Source of the DNA: Emticicia sp031378345
GTDB taxonomy: Bacteria > Bacteroidota > Bacteroidia > Cytophagales > Spirosomataceae
Assembly: GCA_031378345.1 (NCBI GenBank)
Contig: JANNDY010000030.1
Coordinates: forward strand, 1-64,000
DNA length: 64,000 nucleotides
Direction of reading: 5' to 3'
Shown here: one piece after another, positions 43,620-52,781 of the stretch
How the letters are laid out: every line of letters begins with the position of its first letter
How positions within the stretch are numbered: position 1 is the stretch's first letter
Notes under the pieces: model-generated
Seen by the model: the letters and a program-made list of their open reading frames with translations, nothing else
What the model was told of the DNA's origin: nothing
Database searches by the model: none
Made by a program: the position numbers and the translations under genes

Positions 43620-43725
43620 CAAAAAAATCAAGAAATTTTAAACTCGCTATCGCTCGAACAGTAAAATTTCGGGCTTGGCTTCTAAAAATGAATAAACATT
43701 TTTATTATTTAATTTTTGTCCTAAC

Positions 43726-46700
43726 TTATGAATGCTCTTTGTGTTCGTGTTCAGCTTTGGCTTCTGCTTTTTTCACAACACCGTCTTTGTTACGAATCTT
43801 AGTCAAATAGCTCAACTGTGGTCTTACGTTAATTTCTTCTAAGACATTGAATGCACGACCTTCTTTTTCCTCTTCTAACATTTTCGAGATTTCTGTCTCT
43901 GGGTCAAGCATATCTCCAAAAGTGATAGCGTTTGTTGGACAAGATTGTGAACAAGCTGTTACAATTTCTCCATCTACTGGACGACGACGCTCTTTTTTTG
44001 CTGTCAATTTACCAGCTTGAATACGTTGTACACACATTGAACATTTTTCGATTACTCCACGAGAACGAACAGTTACGTCTGGATTTAACACCATACGACC
44101 TAAATCGTTATTCATGTGGAAATCAAAATTATCGTTTTCAAAATACTTGAACCAGTTGAAACGACGTACTTTATATGGACAGTTGTTGGCACAATAACGA
44201 GTACCGATACAACGGTTATAAGTCATTTGATTTAAACCTTCCGAGCTATGCGTTGTTGCTAAAACTGGACAAACCGTCTCACAAGGAGCATTTGAACAGT
44301 GCTGACACATCATTGGTTGGAACACAACTTCTGGATTTTCGGCAGCAATTTCTAATGCTTTGAAACCTGAGATTGGGCCTAATTTCTCTAAGGCTTCATC
44401 ATGCTCCATTTCAGAGCTATAATAGCGGTCAATGCGAATCCAATGCATTTCTCGGGCACGAGCAACTTCTGCTTTTCCTACCACCGAAACATTGTTTTCT
44501 GCTTGACAACTTACTAAACATGCAGCACAACCTGTACAGCTATTTAGGTCAATAATCATTCCCCAGCTATGGTTTTTCTTTTCGTGTCCGTTCCAAAGTG
44601 TAATTTGGTATGGAGATTTTTCACCTTCTGATGTTTCGATTTTTGGTTCAAAACGTCCTGCTTTTACATTATTTACATATTCACCCAAAACAGATTCTTG
44701 TACGACTGCCGTACGACCCATGATGGTGCTATGTGTTTGAGTTTGAGCTAAAGTATAGTTATCTTTTGTTTTTTCTATTTTTGCATCACTTGCCCAGAAT
44801 TGACCATTTGAAACCCAAGGAAAAACACTTGCTCCTGTATTTCCTGATTTTCCTGCGGCAGTACGACCATAACCCAAAGCGATTGAAATTGTACCAATTG
44901 CTTGGCCTGGTTGAATCAACACTGGCAATTCGATTGTTTTTCCCCCTACGGTTACTTTTGCCCAATCGCCTTGTGCAATTCCTTGCTCAGTGGCTGTTTT
45001 TTGAGAAACAGCAATTACGTTTTCCCAAGTAACTTTTGAGATTGGGTCTGGTAATTCTTGTAACCAAGGATTGTTTGCTTGTGTACCAGTTCCGATAGAA
45101 ACTGATTCGTAAATGCCAACTTCGATTCCTGCTCCTTTTGTTTTTGCAATAGAAGCTGCTGCGACTTCTACATTACCATTGAATGTTGCTCCCGAAGCTA
45201 CTGCATTTTCGTTTGGTTCATAAACACCATCATGCAAAGCTTGTACCCAAGATTTTCCACTAAGAATATTTTTTGACCAATTTGATTTTAAATATGCTTG
45301 ATAATCGCTGTTTGCACCTGCCCAAGTCAAAAGACTTGATTGTGCTTGACGAGTATTGTAAATTAAAGTAATAGTTGGTTGGGTCAAAGAGTAGAAACCT
45401 TTCTTTGGCTCTGCGTCGTTCCAAGATTCTAAATAATGAGGAGCGGGAGCGATGTATTTACATTTTGAAGCTGTTTCGTCTGCACGGTCAGCAAATGAAA
45501 CTGATAATCCTATTTTACTGATAGCTTCACCTAATTCAGCACCTCTTGCGTGGTCATAAACAGGGTTTGACAAGAAAATAACTGAACTTACTTGTCCTGC
45601 TTTTGCCTCATTGATGAACGTTGTCATCTCAGCATCGCTACCTTGACGGTAATTTACAGGAGTAACTAAATCTATTGTTGAGCCGTAGCTTCCAAGTAGG
45701 CTATTTAAGGCATTAACGATAGTTTGAACTGCTGGGTCGTTTGAACCAGATACAACTAAAGCCGCTCCTTTTGCTGCTACAAGGTCTTTAGCACATTTGT
45801 CTAAATGTTGCGTTTCAACCGCAGAAGCTGAAATTACTTTTCCGCCCAATGCTGCTGCTACCTTATTATATAATGCTGCAACCACTGCTCCTTCTTGCGA
45901 AGGTTTCATCATGCCACGATAATCGGCAGATGCACCAGTGATTGTCATTCCAGTTTCATATTGGTAATGACGTGACATTACACGTTTACCATTTTTACCG
46001 CTACTTAGTTTACGAGTTTCTGCCCATTGCTTTGAGAAAGTTACAGGAGAAATCCAAGTTCCTAAGAAATCGGCATTGATACCTACTATTACACTTGCTT
46101 TGCTAAAATCGTATGAAGGAACTACTGCTTGACCGAAAGACTCGGCATTTGCTTGAATTAGACCTGATACAGAATTTGCATCATAAGTTACTAATTTAGC
46201 GGTTGGGTATTTCGTAGTAAAATCTGCAATTACTTTTTTGGTAGTTGGAGAAAGAATCGTGTTTGAAACAATGCGAATATTACCACCTTTTGCTAATCCT
46301 GCGATTACTTCTTTGTCAAGGTCTTCCCACTTAATTTCTGAACTTCCTTTGTGTGGAGCTTTCAGTTTCTCATTATCATAAAGACTTAGAACAGAAGCAT
46401 GAACTCTTGCACTTACACCACCTTTTGTGATACTTGATAATTTGTTACCTTCTATTTTAATCGGGCGACCTTCACGGGTTTTTACCAAAATACTGCAATA
46501 ATCGCCACCTTCTGCGTAAGTTGAGGCATACCAGTTAGGAATACCGGGCTCAACGCTTTCGGGTTTATTAAGATATGGAATTGCTTTACGAACAGGAGCA
46601 TCGCAAGCCGCCAAAGAAACTGCTGCCAATCCAAAGCCTAATACCTTTAAGAAATCACGACGTTGAACAGAATCGTCATTTTCGATTTCGTCTAAATTAA

Positions 46701-46785
46701 ATTCACGATTGGCATTTTTTACAAATCCAATGTCGTTTTTCAACTCCTCAACCCCTTTCCAATACTTTTTAGTAGTATTCTCCAT
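43726..46785 (-). CDS. actB: Alternative complex III subunit ActB (molybdopterin-like plus Fe-S)
   Basis: Large peripheral subunit, 1019 residues. A Tat-type signal QRRDFLKVLGFGLAAVSLA ends near AACD. About residues 60-720 resemble a molybdopterin oxidoreductase domain without clear cofactor ligands, as in known ActB. The C-terminal part has the ferredoxin Cys blocks: SCTGCAACLVSCQAEN, QHCSNAPCETVCPV, YCANNCPYKVRRFNWF, KCSMCVQR and SCPTNAITFG, enough for four clusters. It lies 84 bp after actA. Confidence 0.96.
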   Translation of the reverse strand: MENTTKKYWKGVEELKNDIGFVKNANREFNLDEIENDDSVQRRDFLKVLGFGLAAVSLAACDAPVRKAIPYLNKPESVEPGIPNWYASTYAEGGDYCSILVKTREGRPIKIEGNKLSSITKGGVSARVHASVLSLYDNEKLKAPHKGSSEIKWEDLDKEVIAGLAKGGNIRIVSNTILSPTTKKVIADFTTKYPTAKLVTYDANSVSGLIQANAESFGQAVVPSYDFSKASVIVGINADFLGTWISPVTFSKQWAETRKLSSGKNGKRVMSRHYQYETGMTITGASADYRGMMKPSQEGAVVAALYNKVAAALGGKVISASAVETQHLDKCAKDLVAAKGAALVVSGSNDPAVQTIVNALNSLLGSYGSTIDLVTPVNYRQGSDAEMTTFINEAKAGQVSSVIFLSNPVYDHARGAELGEAISKIGLSVSFADRADETASKCKYIAPAPHYLESWNDAEPKKGFYSLTQPTITLIYNTRQAQSSLLTWAGANSDYQAYLKSNWSKNILSGKSWVQALHDGVYEPNENAVASGATFNGNVEVAAASIAKTKGAGIEVGIYESVSIGTGTQANNPWLQELPDPISKVTWENVIAVSQKTATEQGIAQGDWAKVTVGGKTIELPVLIQPGQAIGTISIALGYGRTAAGKSGNTGASVFPWVSNGQFWASDAKIEKTKDNYTLAQTQTHSTIMGRTAVVQESVLGEYVNNVKAGRFEPKIETSEGEKSPYQITLWNGHEKKNHSWGMIIDLNSCTGCAACLVSCQAENNVSVVGKAEVARAREMHWIRIDRYYSSEMEHDEALEKLGPISGFKALEIAAENPEVVFQPMMCQHCSNAPCETVCPVLATTHSSEGLNQMTYNRCIGTRYCANNCPYKVRRFNWFKYFENDNFDFHMNNDLGRMVLNPDVTVRSRGVIEKCSMCVQRIQAGKLTAKKERRRPVDGEIVTACSQSCPTNAITFGDMLDPETEISKMLEEEKEGRAFNVLEEINVRPQLSYLTKIRNKDGVVKKAEAKAEHEHKEHS

Positions 46786-46869
46786 AGTACCCTATAAATC
46801 CTTGAGAGGACTTTTTAATATTTTATACGATTAAGTTCTTTTTTCTAAACTACTTGATAAAAGTAGTAA

Positions 46870-48138
46870 TTAATAGTGGCATTTAGCACATTCCAACCCA
46901 CCATTATCTTGTACTTTCATAGCACCTTTGCTTACCAAACTGTGGGCTTCCATCAATTTAGTATAGTAACCGTTGTCTTTGCCATTCACTTCTGACTTAC
47001 GGTGGCAATCAATACACCAGCCCATTGTCAATGATGAACGTTGTTGAACAACTTCCATCTTCTCAATTTCACCATGACAGTTTTTACAATCTAAACCACC
47101 AACGTTTGTGTGTTGTGCGTGGTTGAAATATGCTAAATCTGGTAAGTTATGTACACGTACCCACTCAATTGGCTTATTATTTTCGATTGCTGTATAAATC
47201 TTTTGGATTTCAGGCGACTCACGTTTGATTGCATTGTGGCAGTTCATACAAATATTTGCCGAAGGAATACCCGATTGTTTTCCTTTGTAAACACCTGTGT
47301 GGCAATAAGCACAATTGATTTTCATTTCGCCAGCGTGTAGCTTGTGAGAGAAAGCGATTGGCTGCTTTGGAGCATAACCTTGGTGAACACCAATGCCATA
47401 CATACCATCGAATGTTGCTTTTGATGCTAATAAAATAAACACCCAAACGATTGCTGAGCGAACAGTTTTATTAGAAGCAATATTTTTGAATGAACTTTGA
47501 AGATTCTGAACAAAAGAAGTTTCAGTTGCAACACTTTCGTTCCCAGATAATTTATTAAGTAATTTTAAAATACCTAATAAAGCTACCAAAACTAAGCCCA
47601 TGATTGCTAAAAGTGCAACCAAGATAACATTAACGAATTTTCCGCCACCTGTTTCAGCTGGGACAGTTGTAACTATTGGTCCACCAACTGTAACAACAGG
47701 AGTTCCTGCAGATTTTATGTAAGCCAAAACCGCTTTTACTTCTGGGTCGCCAAATTTAGCAAAGGCTGTCATTTGAGTCTTGTTGTAGGCATTGTATAAG
47801 TCATTGGCATATTTATCTCCACTGGCAATTACACCCATTGGATTATTTATCCAACTCTTAAGCCAAGCATAATCACGGCGTTTGTCAATGTCTTTCAAAC
47901 CTGGACCTACTACTTTTTCGGCCGTAACAGCATGGCATTGAGCACAGTTATTTTTGTATAAACTTTCGCCTAAAACTACATCGCCATCTGCTGCAGGGGC
48001 TGCCGTGACTGCTGGAGTTGCTGCGGTAGTTGCTACTGCTGCGGGGTCGGCTGGTTTGTCTTGTGCTATTGCGTTGCCAAGGGAAATTGTTGCAACAAAG
48101 GCAATAGAAAGAACTGATTTATAAAATTTACGAATCAT
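46870..48138 (-). CDS. actA: Alternative complex III subunit ActA, six-heme form with fused N-terminal cytochrome c domain
   Basis: Multiheme cytochrome c of 422 residues. After a signal (GNAIAQ) and an Ala/Pro/Thr-rich linker, a class I cytochrome domain (about 53-148) binds heme through C65xxC68H69, with Met123 (TQMTAF) as likely sixth ligand. A span (about 168-195) and a second hydrophobic segment (about 226-242) lead to the classic pentaheme part, CxxCH at 276, 297, 351, 375 and 417. Described ActA proteins are pentaheme, so the sixth site is an addition. It is the first gene of the act-cta cluster and has a good promoter match. Confidence 0.95.
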   Translation of the reverse strand: MIRKFYKSVLSIAFVATISLGNAIAQDKPADPAAVATTAATPAVTAAPAADGDVVLGESLYKNNCAQCHAVTAEKVVGPGLKDIDKRRDYAWLKSWINNPMGVIASGDKYANDLYNAYNKTQMTAFAKFGDPEVKAVLAYIKSAGTPVVTVGGPIVTTVPAETGGGKFVNVILVALLAIMGLVLVALLGILKLLNKLSGNESVATETSFVQNLQSSFKNIASNKTVRSAIVWVFILLASKATFDGMYGIGVHQGYAPKQPIAFSHKLHAGEMKINCAYCHTGVYKGKQSGIPSANICMNCHNAIKRESPEIQKIYTAIENNKPIEWVRVHNLPDLAYFNHAQHTNVGGLDCKNCHGEIEKMEVVQQRSSLTMGWCIDCHRKSEVNGKDNGYYTKLMEAHSLVSKGAMKVQDNGGLECAKCHY

Positions 48139-48179
48139 ACTTAATATATATAATGTAGTACGCCTACTTTTTCAGACTG

Positions 48180-48210
48180 CAAAACTACGGCACGATTGCT
48201 TTGCATCAAA
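48180..48210 (-). promoter_or_regulatory. Bacteroidetes-type promoter of the act-cta cluster
   Basis: On the minus strand TTTG (48210-48207) is followed after exactly 19 nt by TAGTTTTG (48187-48180), a match to the -33 TTTG / -7 TAnnTTTG consensus. Initiation would fall near 48173, giving a leader of about 35 nt before the actA ATG at 48138. Confidence 0.75.
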
Positions 48211-48267
48211 CAGGTTTTGTGATTTTTTTTATAAATAAACGTAATTTAGAATAATTTTAAATAAACA

Positions 48268-48296
48268 TTTAAATCATTGATAATCAATGATTTAAA
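48268..48296. promoter_or_regulatory. Perfect palindrome upstream of the act promoter
   Basis: Arms TTTAAATCATTGA and TCAATGATTTAAA around TAA, about 60 bp upstream of the -33 box. It could be a regulator-binding site or an ftsY 3' hairpin. The core ATTGATTATCAAT recurs in several spacers of the window. Confidence 0.45.
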
Positions 48297-48465
48297 GCAA
48301 AAAACCACCTCATAATCAACGTATAGTGGTGAATATGAAATGGTATTTTAGCAAGAATATGTATTCATCAGAAGCTTGTAAAAGCTCCTACGCTTTCTCT
48401 ATTTTGGTGCAAAGGTAAGGTGGAAAGGTTTTTTATGCAAGGAGAATTACCTTTTTATCAAAACA

Positions 48466-49422
48466 TTACTTCTTAAATAAAGAATCTACAAATTCCATTT
48501 TGTTGAAAACTTGTAGGTCGTCCATTTTTTCGCCAACGCCTATGTATTTTACTGGAATTTTGAATTCGTCTGAGATACCTATTACTACGCCACCTTTGGC
48601 TGTTCCATCTAATTTGGTAATTGTTAATGAATTGATTTCGGTAACTTTCGTAAATTCTCTTGCTTGAATGACGGCATTTTGCCCTGTGCTTCCATCCAAA
48701 ACCAACATTACTTCATGGGGAGCTTCTGGCAAAAACTTCTGAACTACTCGCTTGATTTTGCCCAATTCATTCATCAAATTTACTTTGGTATGCAATCTTC
48801 CTGCGGTATCTATTATAATGATGTCGGCACCCATTTCCATACCTTTTTTTACGGCATCAAAAGCAACTGCCGAAGGGTCGGTGTTCATGCCATGTTCTAT
48901 TACTGGTACGCCAACTCGCTCACCCCAAAGTTTGAGTTGGTCAACGGCGGCAGCTCTGAAAGTATCTGCTGCACCTAATACAACTTTCTTGCCACGTTTA
49001 TGAAATTGGTGAGCCAGTTTGCCAATGGTCGTAGTTTTTCCTACTCCATTTACCCCAACGACCAAAAGCACATACGGTTTTGGCAAATGGTCAGTTTCAA
49101 AGCTATTTTGAACATCTTGAGAGTTGTTTTCAGCCAAAAGTTCGGCAGTTTCTTCTCGCAAAATACGGTCTAATTCTTGAACATTTGTATATTTATCTCG
49201 CCCTACTCGTGCTTCGATTCTACGAATGATTTTCACCGTTGTTTCGACGCCAACGTCCGAACTAATCAAAATTTCTTCTAATTCGTCTAAAACCTCTTCA
49301 TCAACCTTCGATTTTCCAACAATTACCCTTGAGATTTTATCAAAAATACTTGTTTTTGTTTTTTCTAAGCCTTTGTCGAGCGTTTCTTTTTTTTCTTTGG
49401 TAAAAAAATCAAAAAGTCCCAT
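48466..49422 (-). CDS. ftsY: Signal recognition particle receptor FtsY
   Basis: GTPase that docks SRP-ribosome complexes at the membrane. The start is placed at the ATG at 49422 (MGLFDFFTKEKK), the family-typical beginning; the reading further upstream comes from a short tandem repeat. About 318 residues. The NG domain has the P loop GVNGVGKTTTIGKLA, DTFRAAAVDQL (G2 region), DTAGRLHTKVNLM (G3), TKLDGTAKGG (G4) and GVGEKMDDLQVF. The acidic A domain is very short. Housekeeping gene, downstream of the GNAT gene. Confidence 0.96.
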   Translation of the reverse strand: MGLFDFFTKEKKETLDKGLEKTKTSIFDKISRVIVGKSKVDEEVLDELEEILISSDVGVETTVKIIRRIEARVGRDKYTNVQELDRILREETAELLAENNSQDVQNSFETDHLPKPYVLLVVGVNGVGKTTTIGKLAHQFHKRGKKVVLGAADTFRAAAVDQLKLWGERVGVPVIEHGMNTDPSAVAFDAVKKGMEMGADIIIIDTAGRLHTKVNLMNELGKIKRVVQKFLPEAPHEVMLVLDGSTGQNAVIQAREFTKVTEINSLTITKLDGTAKGGVVIGISDEFKIPVKYIGVGEKMDDLQVFNKMEFVDSLFKK

Positions 49423-49524
49423 TCTTATTTTATGAGTGAATGAATGAGTGAATGAGTGAATAACCTCTTGATTGAGATTACAACAAAAATTCATCATACA
49501 CTCTTGTTATTACAATAAAGTCAG

Positions 49525-49989
49525 TTAATCTAATTTAAGTTTCATTCCTTCATGACTTGCTATGAAACCTAATGCTTCATAAAATCTTAGAGCATCTGGT
49601 CGTTTTTTGTCAGTTGTGAGTTGAATCAAATGACAACCTTTTTCTTTTGCACGATTGATGGCATATTCAAAGACTTTCTTGCCAATGCCTTGTCCTCGAT
49701 ATTTTGAATGTGTGCGAACTGCTTCAATTTGGCATCTTTTTCCACCTTGATAAGTCAAATATTGAATAAAGGTTAGTTGAAAAGTGCCTACTTTTTCGCC
49801 GTTCATTTCTACAATAGTTAATTCTTGGTTTGGGTCTGCGTTTATTTCTTCAAGAGCTTTGTAATAAGGCTGTGGAAGTTCGTTTTCTATTTTTTCACGA
49901 GAAGAACCAAGAGTATCATCTAAAAGCATAAGTACGATATCAAAAAGGTCGTCTTTTGTTGCCAATCTGAATGTAAGTGTATTTCCCAT
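49525..49989 (-). CDS. GNAT-family N-acetyltransferase
   Basis: A 154-residue acetyl-CoA-dependent acyltransferase. The fold is complete: N-terminal strand TFRLATKDDLFDIVLMLLDD, central strands LTIVEMNGEKVGTFQL, and the acetyl-CoA loop VRTHSKYRGQGIGKKVFEYAINRAKEKGC, then IQLTTDKKRPDALRFYEALGFIASHEGMKL. The substrate is unknown; the overall sequence is of the common RimI-like/PA4866-like single-domain type. Confidence 0.9.
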   Translation of the reverse strand: MGNTLTFRLATKDDLFDIVLMLLDDTLGSSREKIENELPQPYYKALEEINADPNQELTIVEMNGEKVGTFQLTFIQYLTYQGGKRCQIEAVRTHSKYRGQGIGKKVFEYAINRAKEKGCHLIQLTTDKKRPDALRFYEALGFIASHEGMKLKLD

Positions 49990-50062
49990 TTACGCTATCA
50001 TTTTGGCAAAAATAGGGCATTTTTGTCAGAATTTCTGAGAATTTGTAAAGAATCTTTTATTT

Positions 50063-50452
50063 TTATTCAGGAAAAAATTGTTTGACGATTTCTTCGGTGA
50101 TGCGTTTTGGGCGAAAAGTTTGTGCATCAAGTGCTACCCAATGTGTAACTGAACGAGCCAAAACTTCTTCGCCACGCATGACTTCGCAATGACGTAGGCT
50201 CTTTACACCCACGAAACTATCAACCCAAGTTTTTACGACCAAATCATCATCCAAAAATGCGGGTTTCAAATAATCTATTTCGTGGCGTCGAGCTACCCAA
50301 ATTATCTGAGAAGCAATTTCTTGTGGCACAGTTTTCCAATGTCCGCTTGCGGCATCTTGCACATAACGCAAATAAACGATGTTATTGACATGATTTAATT
50401 CATCAATATCTTCGGGAACAACTTTGATTGGGAGGAAGAAAGTATGGCTCAT
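50063..50452 (-). CDS. Acyl-CoA thioesterase, 4HBT hotdog family
   Basis: Hotdog-fold thioesterase of 129 residues. The 4HBT motif region is PEDIDELNHVNNIVYLRYVQDAASGHW with the conserved Asp/His/Asn cluster, followed by RRHEIDYLKPAFLDDDLVVKTWV and the terminal RPKRITEEIVKQF. It resembles YbgC/FcbC-type enzymes acting on short or medium acyl-CoA. Its ATG overlaps the stop of the upstream gene (ATGA, 50449-50452), so it is translationally coupled to the VCBS/TIM-barrel fusion. Confidence 0.9.
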   Translation of the reverse strand: MSHTFFLPIKVVPEDIDELNHVNNIVYLRYVQDAASGHWKTVPQEIASQIIWVARRHEIDYLKPAFLDDDLVVKTWVDSFVGVKSLRHCEVMRGEEVLARSVTHWVALDAQTFRPKRITEEIVKQFFPE

Positions 50453-52434
50453 TTCAAGTTTTTCAAATGCCTTAATGTAACTGGCAAATGTTCTTTTACT
50501 TCAGCATTTTCGTCTTCAATATAGTAAAATTTAACGCCTGTCTGCATAGCTGCACGCATGATTTTTCGGAAATCTAATTGACCTGTGCCTACTGCAACAT
50601 CAGAAGTTAGAGGCGTTCCACCTGTCAATTCGCCAGTTTCTTGACCAATTTTCATGTCTTTTATGTGCAAAGCCACGAAACGCCCTTTGTGTTTTTTCAA
50701 TAAAAGTGCGGGGTCTTGTCCGCCATGAAATGCCCAGTAAACATCACATTCGTAACTTACATTTTCAGCATAGGTTTTCTGCACCATGTAGTCGAAAAGT
50801 GTACCTTCTTCGCTTGGTTTAAACTCAAAACCATGACAATGGTAATAAAAATGAATACCTGCTTTTGCCAAAGTTTCGCCTGCTTTATTGAAAACTTTGA
50901 TAGCTTTTTCGGCATCTTCACGCTCAAATTTATTGCCAATGTGAGGAATCCATGCCGTGCCTGCATATTTTATATTGAGAGCTTTGCAAGTGGCAATTAC
51001 TTTATCAATACTATCTCGAAAAAGGTTAAAATCTAATAAAGTGCTGTACGGTTTTAGCCCTGCTTTGTCTAATTCTGCCTTAAAATCTTCGGTTTTCATA
51101 CCATAAGTTCCTGCAACTTCAACTTCGGTGATGCCCAAACTTTTTATGTAAGCAAGCGTTCCAGGCACGTCAGTTTTGAAATAATCTCGCAAACTATATA
51201 ACTCAAGTCCGATGCGGTCTCCCATTACTTTTCCAATATTTGGCTGCTTTTCGCCTGTACCATTTTGTAGCCACATTTCTACTCTTGGTGTTTTCCAATT
51301 GTACGATTTTGAAACAATATCCATATCGCCGTCACCGTCCACATCAAAAACTCTACCTTCATGAAAATCAATTCCTTTTTGGAAAATTGTTTTTGTAAAA
51401 CCTCCTTTTCCATCGCCATAAAGAATGAACGCTTCGGCATTTGGGTTATCATTTGTACTTGTTTTTTCATCCCATTTGACCATTTCTGCACAAAGAATAT
51501 CTAAATTTCCGTCGTCGTTGATGTCGGCAACTTCGAGGGTTTGTGCATGAGTTAACTCTTTGTCTATCAATACTTTAGCTTTCCAGTTTGTCGAAATTTC
51601 GGCACTTCCGTTACATTCATAAAGCATCAATTTGCCATTTTTGTTTCCTGAAGTATATAATAATTGCATTTTCTTTCCAGTCCTAAATTTTGATGCAACA
51701 ACTCTTCCTCCCTCCTCCCCTACTTTGGTGGCTTTGAACTTTCCATCAACATATTTGAACCAATAATTTCCTGCAATTAAATCTTTATTTCCATCGCCGT
51801 CCACATCGGCGGCGGCAATTCCTTCCATATTTTTAATTTTTCCTTCTGCCAAAAAAACAGTTTCAAAAGCCCACTTATTTTTCTTTGGTTCGGCAGGAAT
51901 ATTTGCTGTAAAAAGAGTTTTTGCACCTTGATTCCAAAAAACAATTTGAGCTTTTCCGATTTGCTTAAAATCTCCGAAAATGATACCCTGCTGCTGCATT
52001 TCACCCTCAGTTTTAATTTCATTTCTATACCAAGGCACATTTGGATTAAAAAATGGAGCTGGGTTTTCCCACCACCAAATTTTATTGCTTTGAGCATCTC
52101 CTCCAAAAACTAAGTCTTTGTCGCCATCGCCGTCAATATCATGAAAAGTTCCGCCCGATTCGATAGACAAAAGCTCTTTTTCGACAGTAAATTCTCTCCA
52201 ACCAATGGCACGGTCAAATTTGAGGTAAATAATTGCAGGAGTTTTTCCACGCCCACACATCACAAATTCTTCGATGCCGTCATTGTCAATATCAACAGCG
52301 AGAGAAGCGGTTTGTTGAGTTACTTTCCAAGAAAGGGAAATTTTCCCATCTTCACTCGAAATATGTTCCCAATTTTGGGCATTTAGTTGTAAGATTGTGC
52401 AAGAAAAAGCAAATAATGTGATTAGTTTTTTCAT
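50449..52434 (-). CDS. Secreted VCBS/FG-GAP propeller fused to a sugar isomerase-like TIM barrel
   Basis: Exported 661-residue two-domain protein (signal peptide ending near LQLNAQ). Residues about 20-385 carry FG-GAP/VCBS calcium-binding repeats: DIDGDGDKDLVFGG, DVDGDGNKDLIAGNYW, DINDDGNLDILCAEMV and DVDGDGDMDIVSKSYN. Residues about 400-661 are a xylose isomerase-like AP-endonuclease-2 barrel (IGLELYSLRDYF, YYHCHGFEFKP, YECDVYWAFHGGQDP, FVALHIKDMK, VGTGQLDFRKIM) with metal-ligand Glu, Asp, His and Glu positions apparently kept. Sugar epimerases of this group occur alone in most genomes; the propeller may bind glycans. Function unknown. Confidence 0.85.
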   Translation of the reverse strand: MKKLITLFAFSCTILQLNAQNWEHISSEDGKISLSWKVTQQTASLAVDIDNDGIEEFVMCGRGKTPAIIYLKFDRAIGWREFTVEKELLSIESGGTFHDIDGDGDKDLVFGGDAQSNKIWWWENPAPFFNPNVPWYRNEIKTEGEMQQQGIIFGDFKQIGKAQIVFWNQGAKTLFTANIPAEPKKNKWAFETVFLAEGKIKNMEGIAAADVDGDGNKDLIAGNYWFKYVDGKFKATKVGEEGGRVVASKFRTGKKMQLLYTSGNKNGKLMLYECNGSAEISTNWKAKVLIDKELTHAQTLEVADINDDGNLDILCAEMVKWDEKTSTNDNPNAEAFILYGDGKGGFTKTIFQKGIDFHEGRVFDVDGDGDMDIVSKSYNWKTPRVEMWLQNGTGEKQPNIGKVMGDRIGLELYSLRDYFKTDVPGTLAYIKSLGITEVEVAGTYGMKTEDFKAELDKAGLKPYSTLLDFNLFRDSIDKVIATCKALNIKYAGTAWIPHIGNKFEREDAEKAIKVFNKAGETLAKAGIHFYYHCHGFEFKPSEEGTLFDYMVQKTYAENVSYECDVYWAFHGGQDPALLLKKHKGRFVALHIKDMKIGQETGELTGGTPLTSDVAVGTGQLDFRKIMRAAMQTGVKFYYIEDENAEVKEHLPVTLRHLKNLK

Positions 52435-52597
52435 TTTTGGGGAAATTGTTAATGCAAAAGGATTTTCACAAATATAGGAGAAAAATGAGTGAATAGCTGA
52501 ATTTTAGGCTATTTTATTACGTTTATAGATAGGTTTAAAAAACAAAAAAAACCATTGATAAATAGGTAGCTATCAATGGTTTATGGCATTTAAAAGT

Positions 52598-52669
52598 GTC
52601 CTCGAAGGGAGTCGAACCCATATCGTCAGAACCGGAATCTGATATTCTATCCATTGAACTACGAAGACT
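52598..52669 (-). tRNA. tRNA-Arg (anticodon CCG)
   Basis: Minus-strand cloverleaf: acceptor GTCTTCG/CGAGGAC, D arm GTTC/GAAT, anticodon stem TCAGA/TCTGA with loop TTCCGGT (anticodon CCG), variable CGATA, T loop TTCGACT. The T stem has a T-T mismatch next to its outer pair. No CCA is encoded. It reads CGG codons. Confidence 0.9.
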
Positions 52670-52688
52670 TTATTTTGTATTTATTTGC

Positions 52689-52770
52689 CGAATCAAAACG
52701 TCGAACCCCCATATCGTCTGAACAGAAACAGCGGCTCAACTGCAGCAGTCGCACTTTCTGATATTCTATA
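52689..52770 (-). pseudogene. Degenerate tRNA-Arg-like copy B
   Basis: Shares with the tRNA the T-arm words CGAAC.CCCATATCGTC and TCTGATATTCTAT, but lacks both acceptor strands and carries a G/C-rich insert (CAGCGGCTCAACTGCAGCAG) where the anticodon loop would be. Extra T-arm duplication as in copy C. Cannot fold as a tRNA. Confidence 0.7.
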
Positions 52771-52781
52771 ATTTAATTGTG

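Larger units (their letters stand above)
48139..48465. other. 327-bp spacer upstream of actA
   Basis: No gene. Contains the actA promoter (48180-48210), a perfect 13-bp palindrome (48268-48280 with 48284-48296, TTTAAATCATTGA), and a weak AGCTT/AAGCT hairpin near 48371 that may belong to the ftsY 3' end. Confidence 0.75.

Noticed and set aside
49423..49497. N-terminal extension of FtsY with HSFTHSFTHK
   Set aside because: Encoded by a short tandem GAGTGAAT repeat; the family start MGLFDFF follows at 49422.
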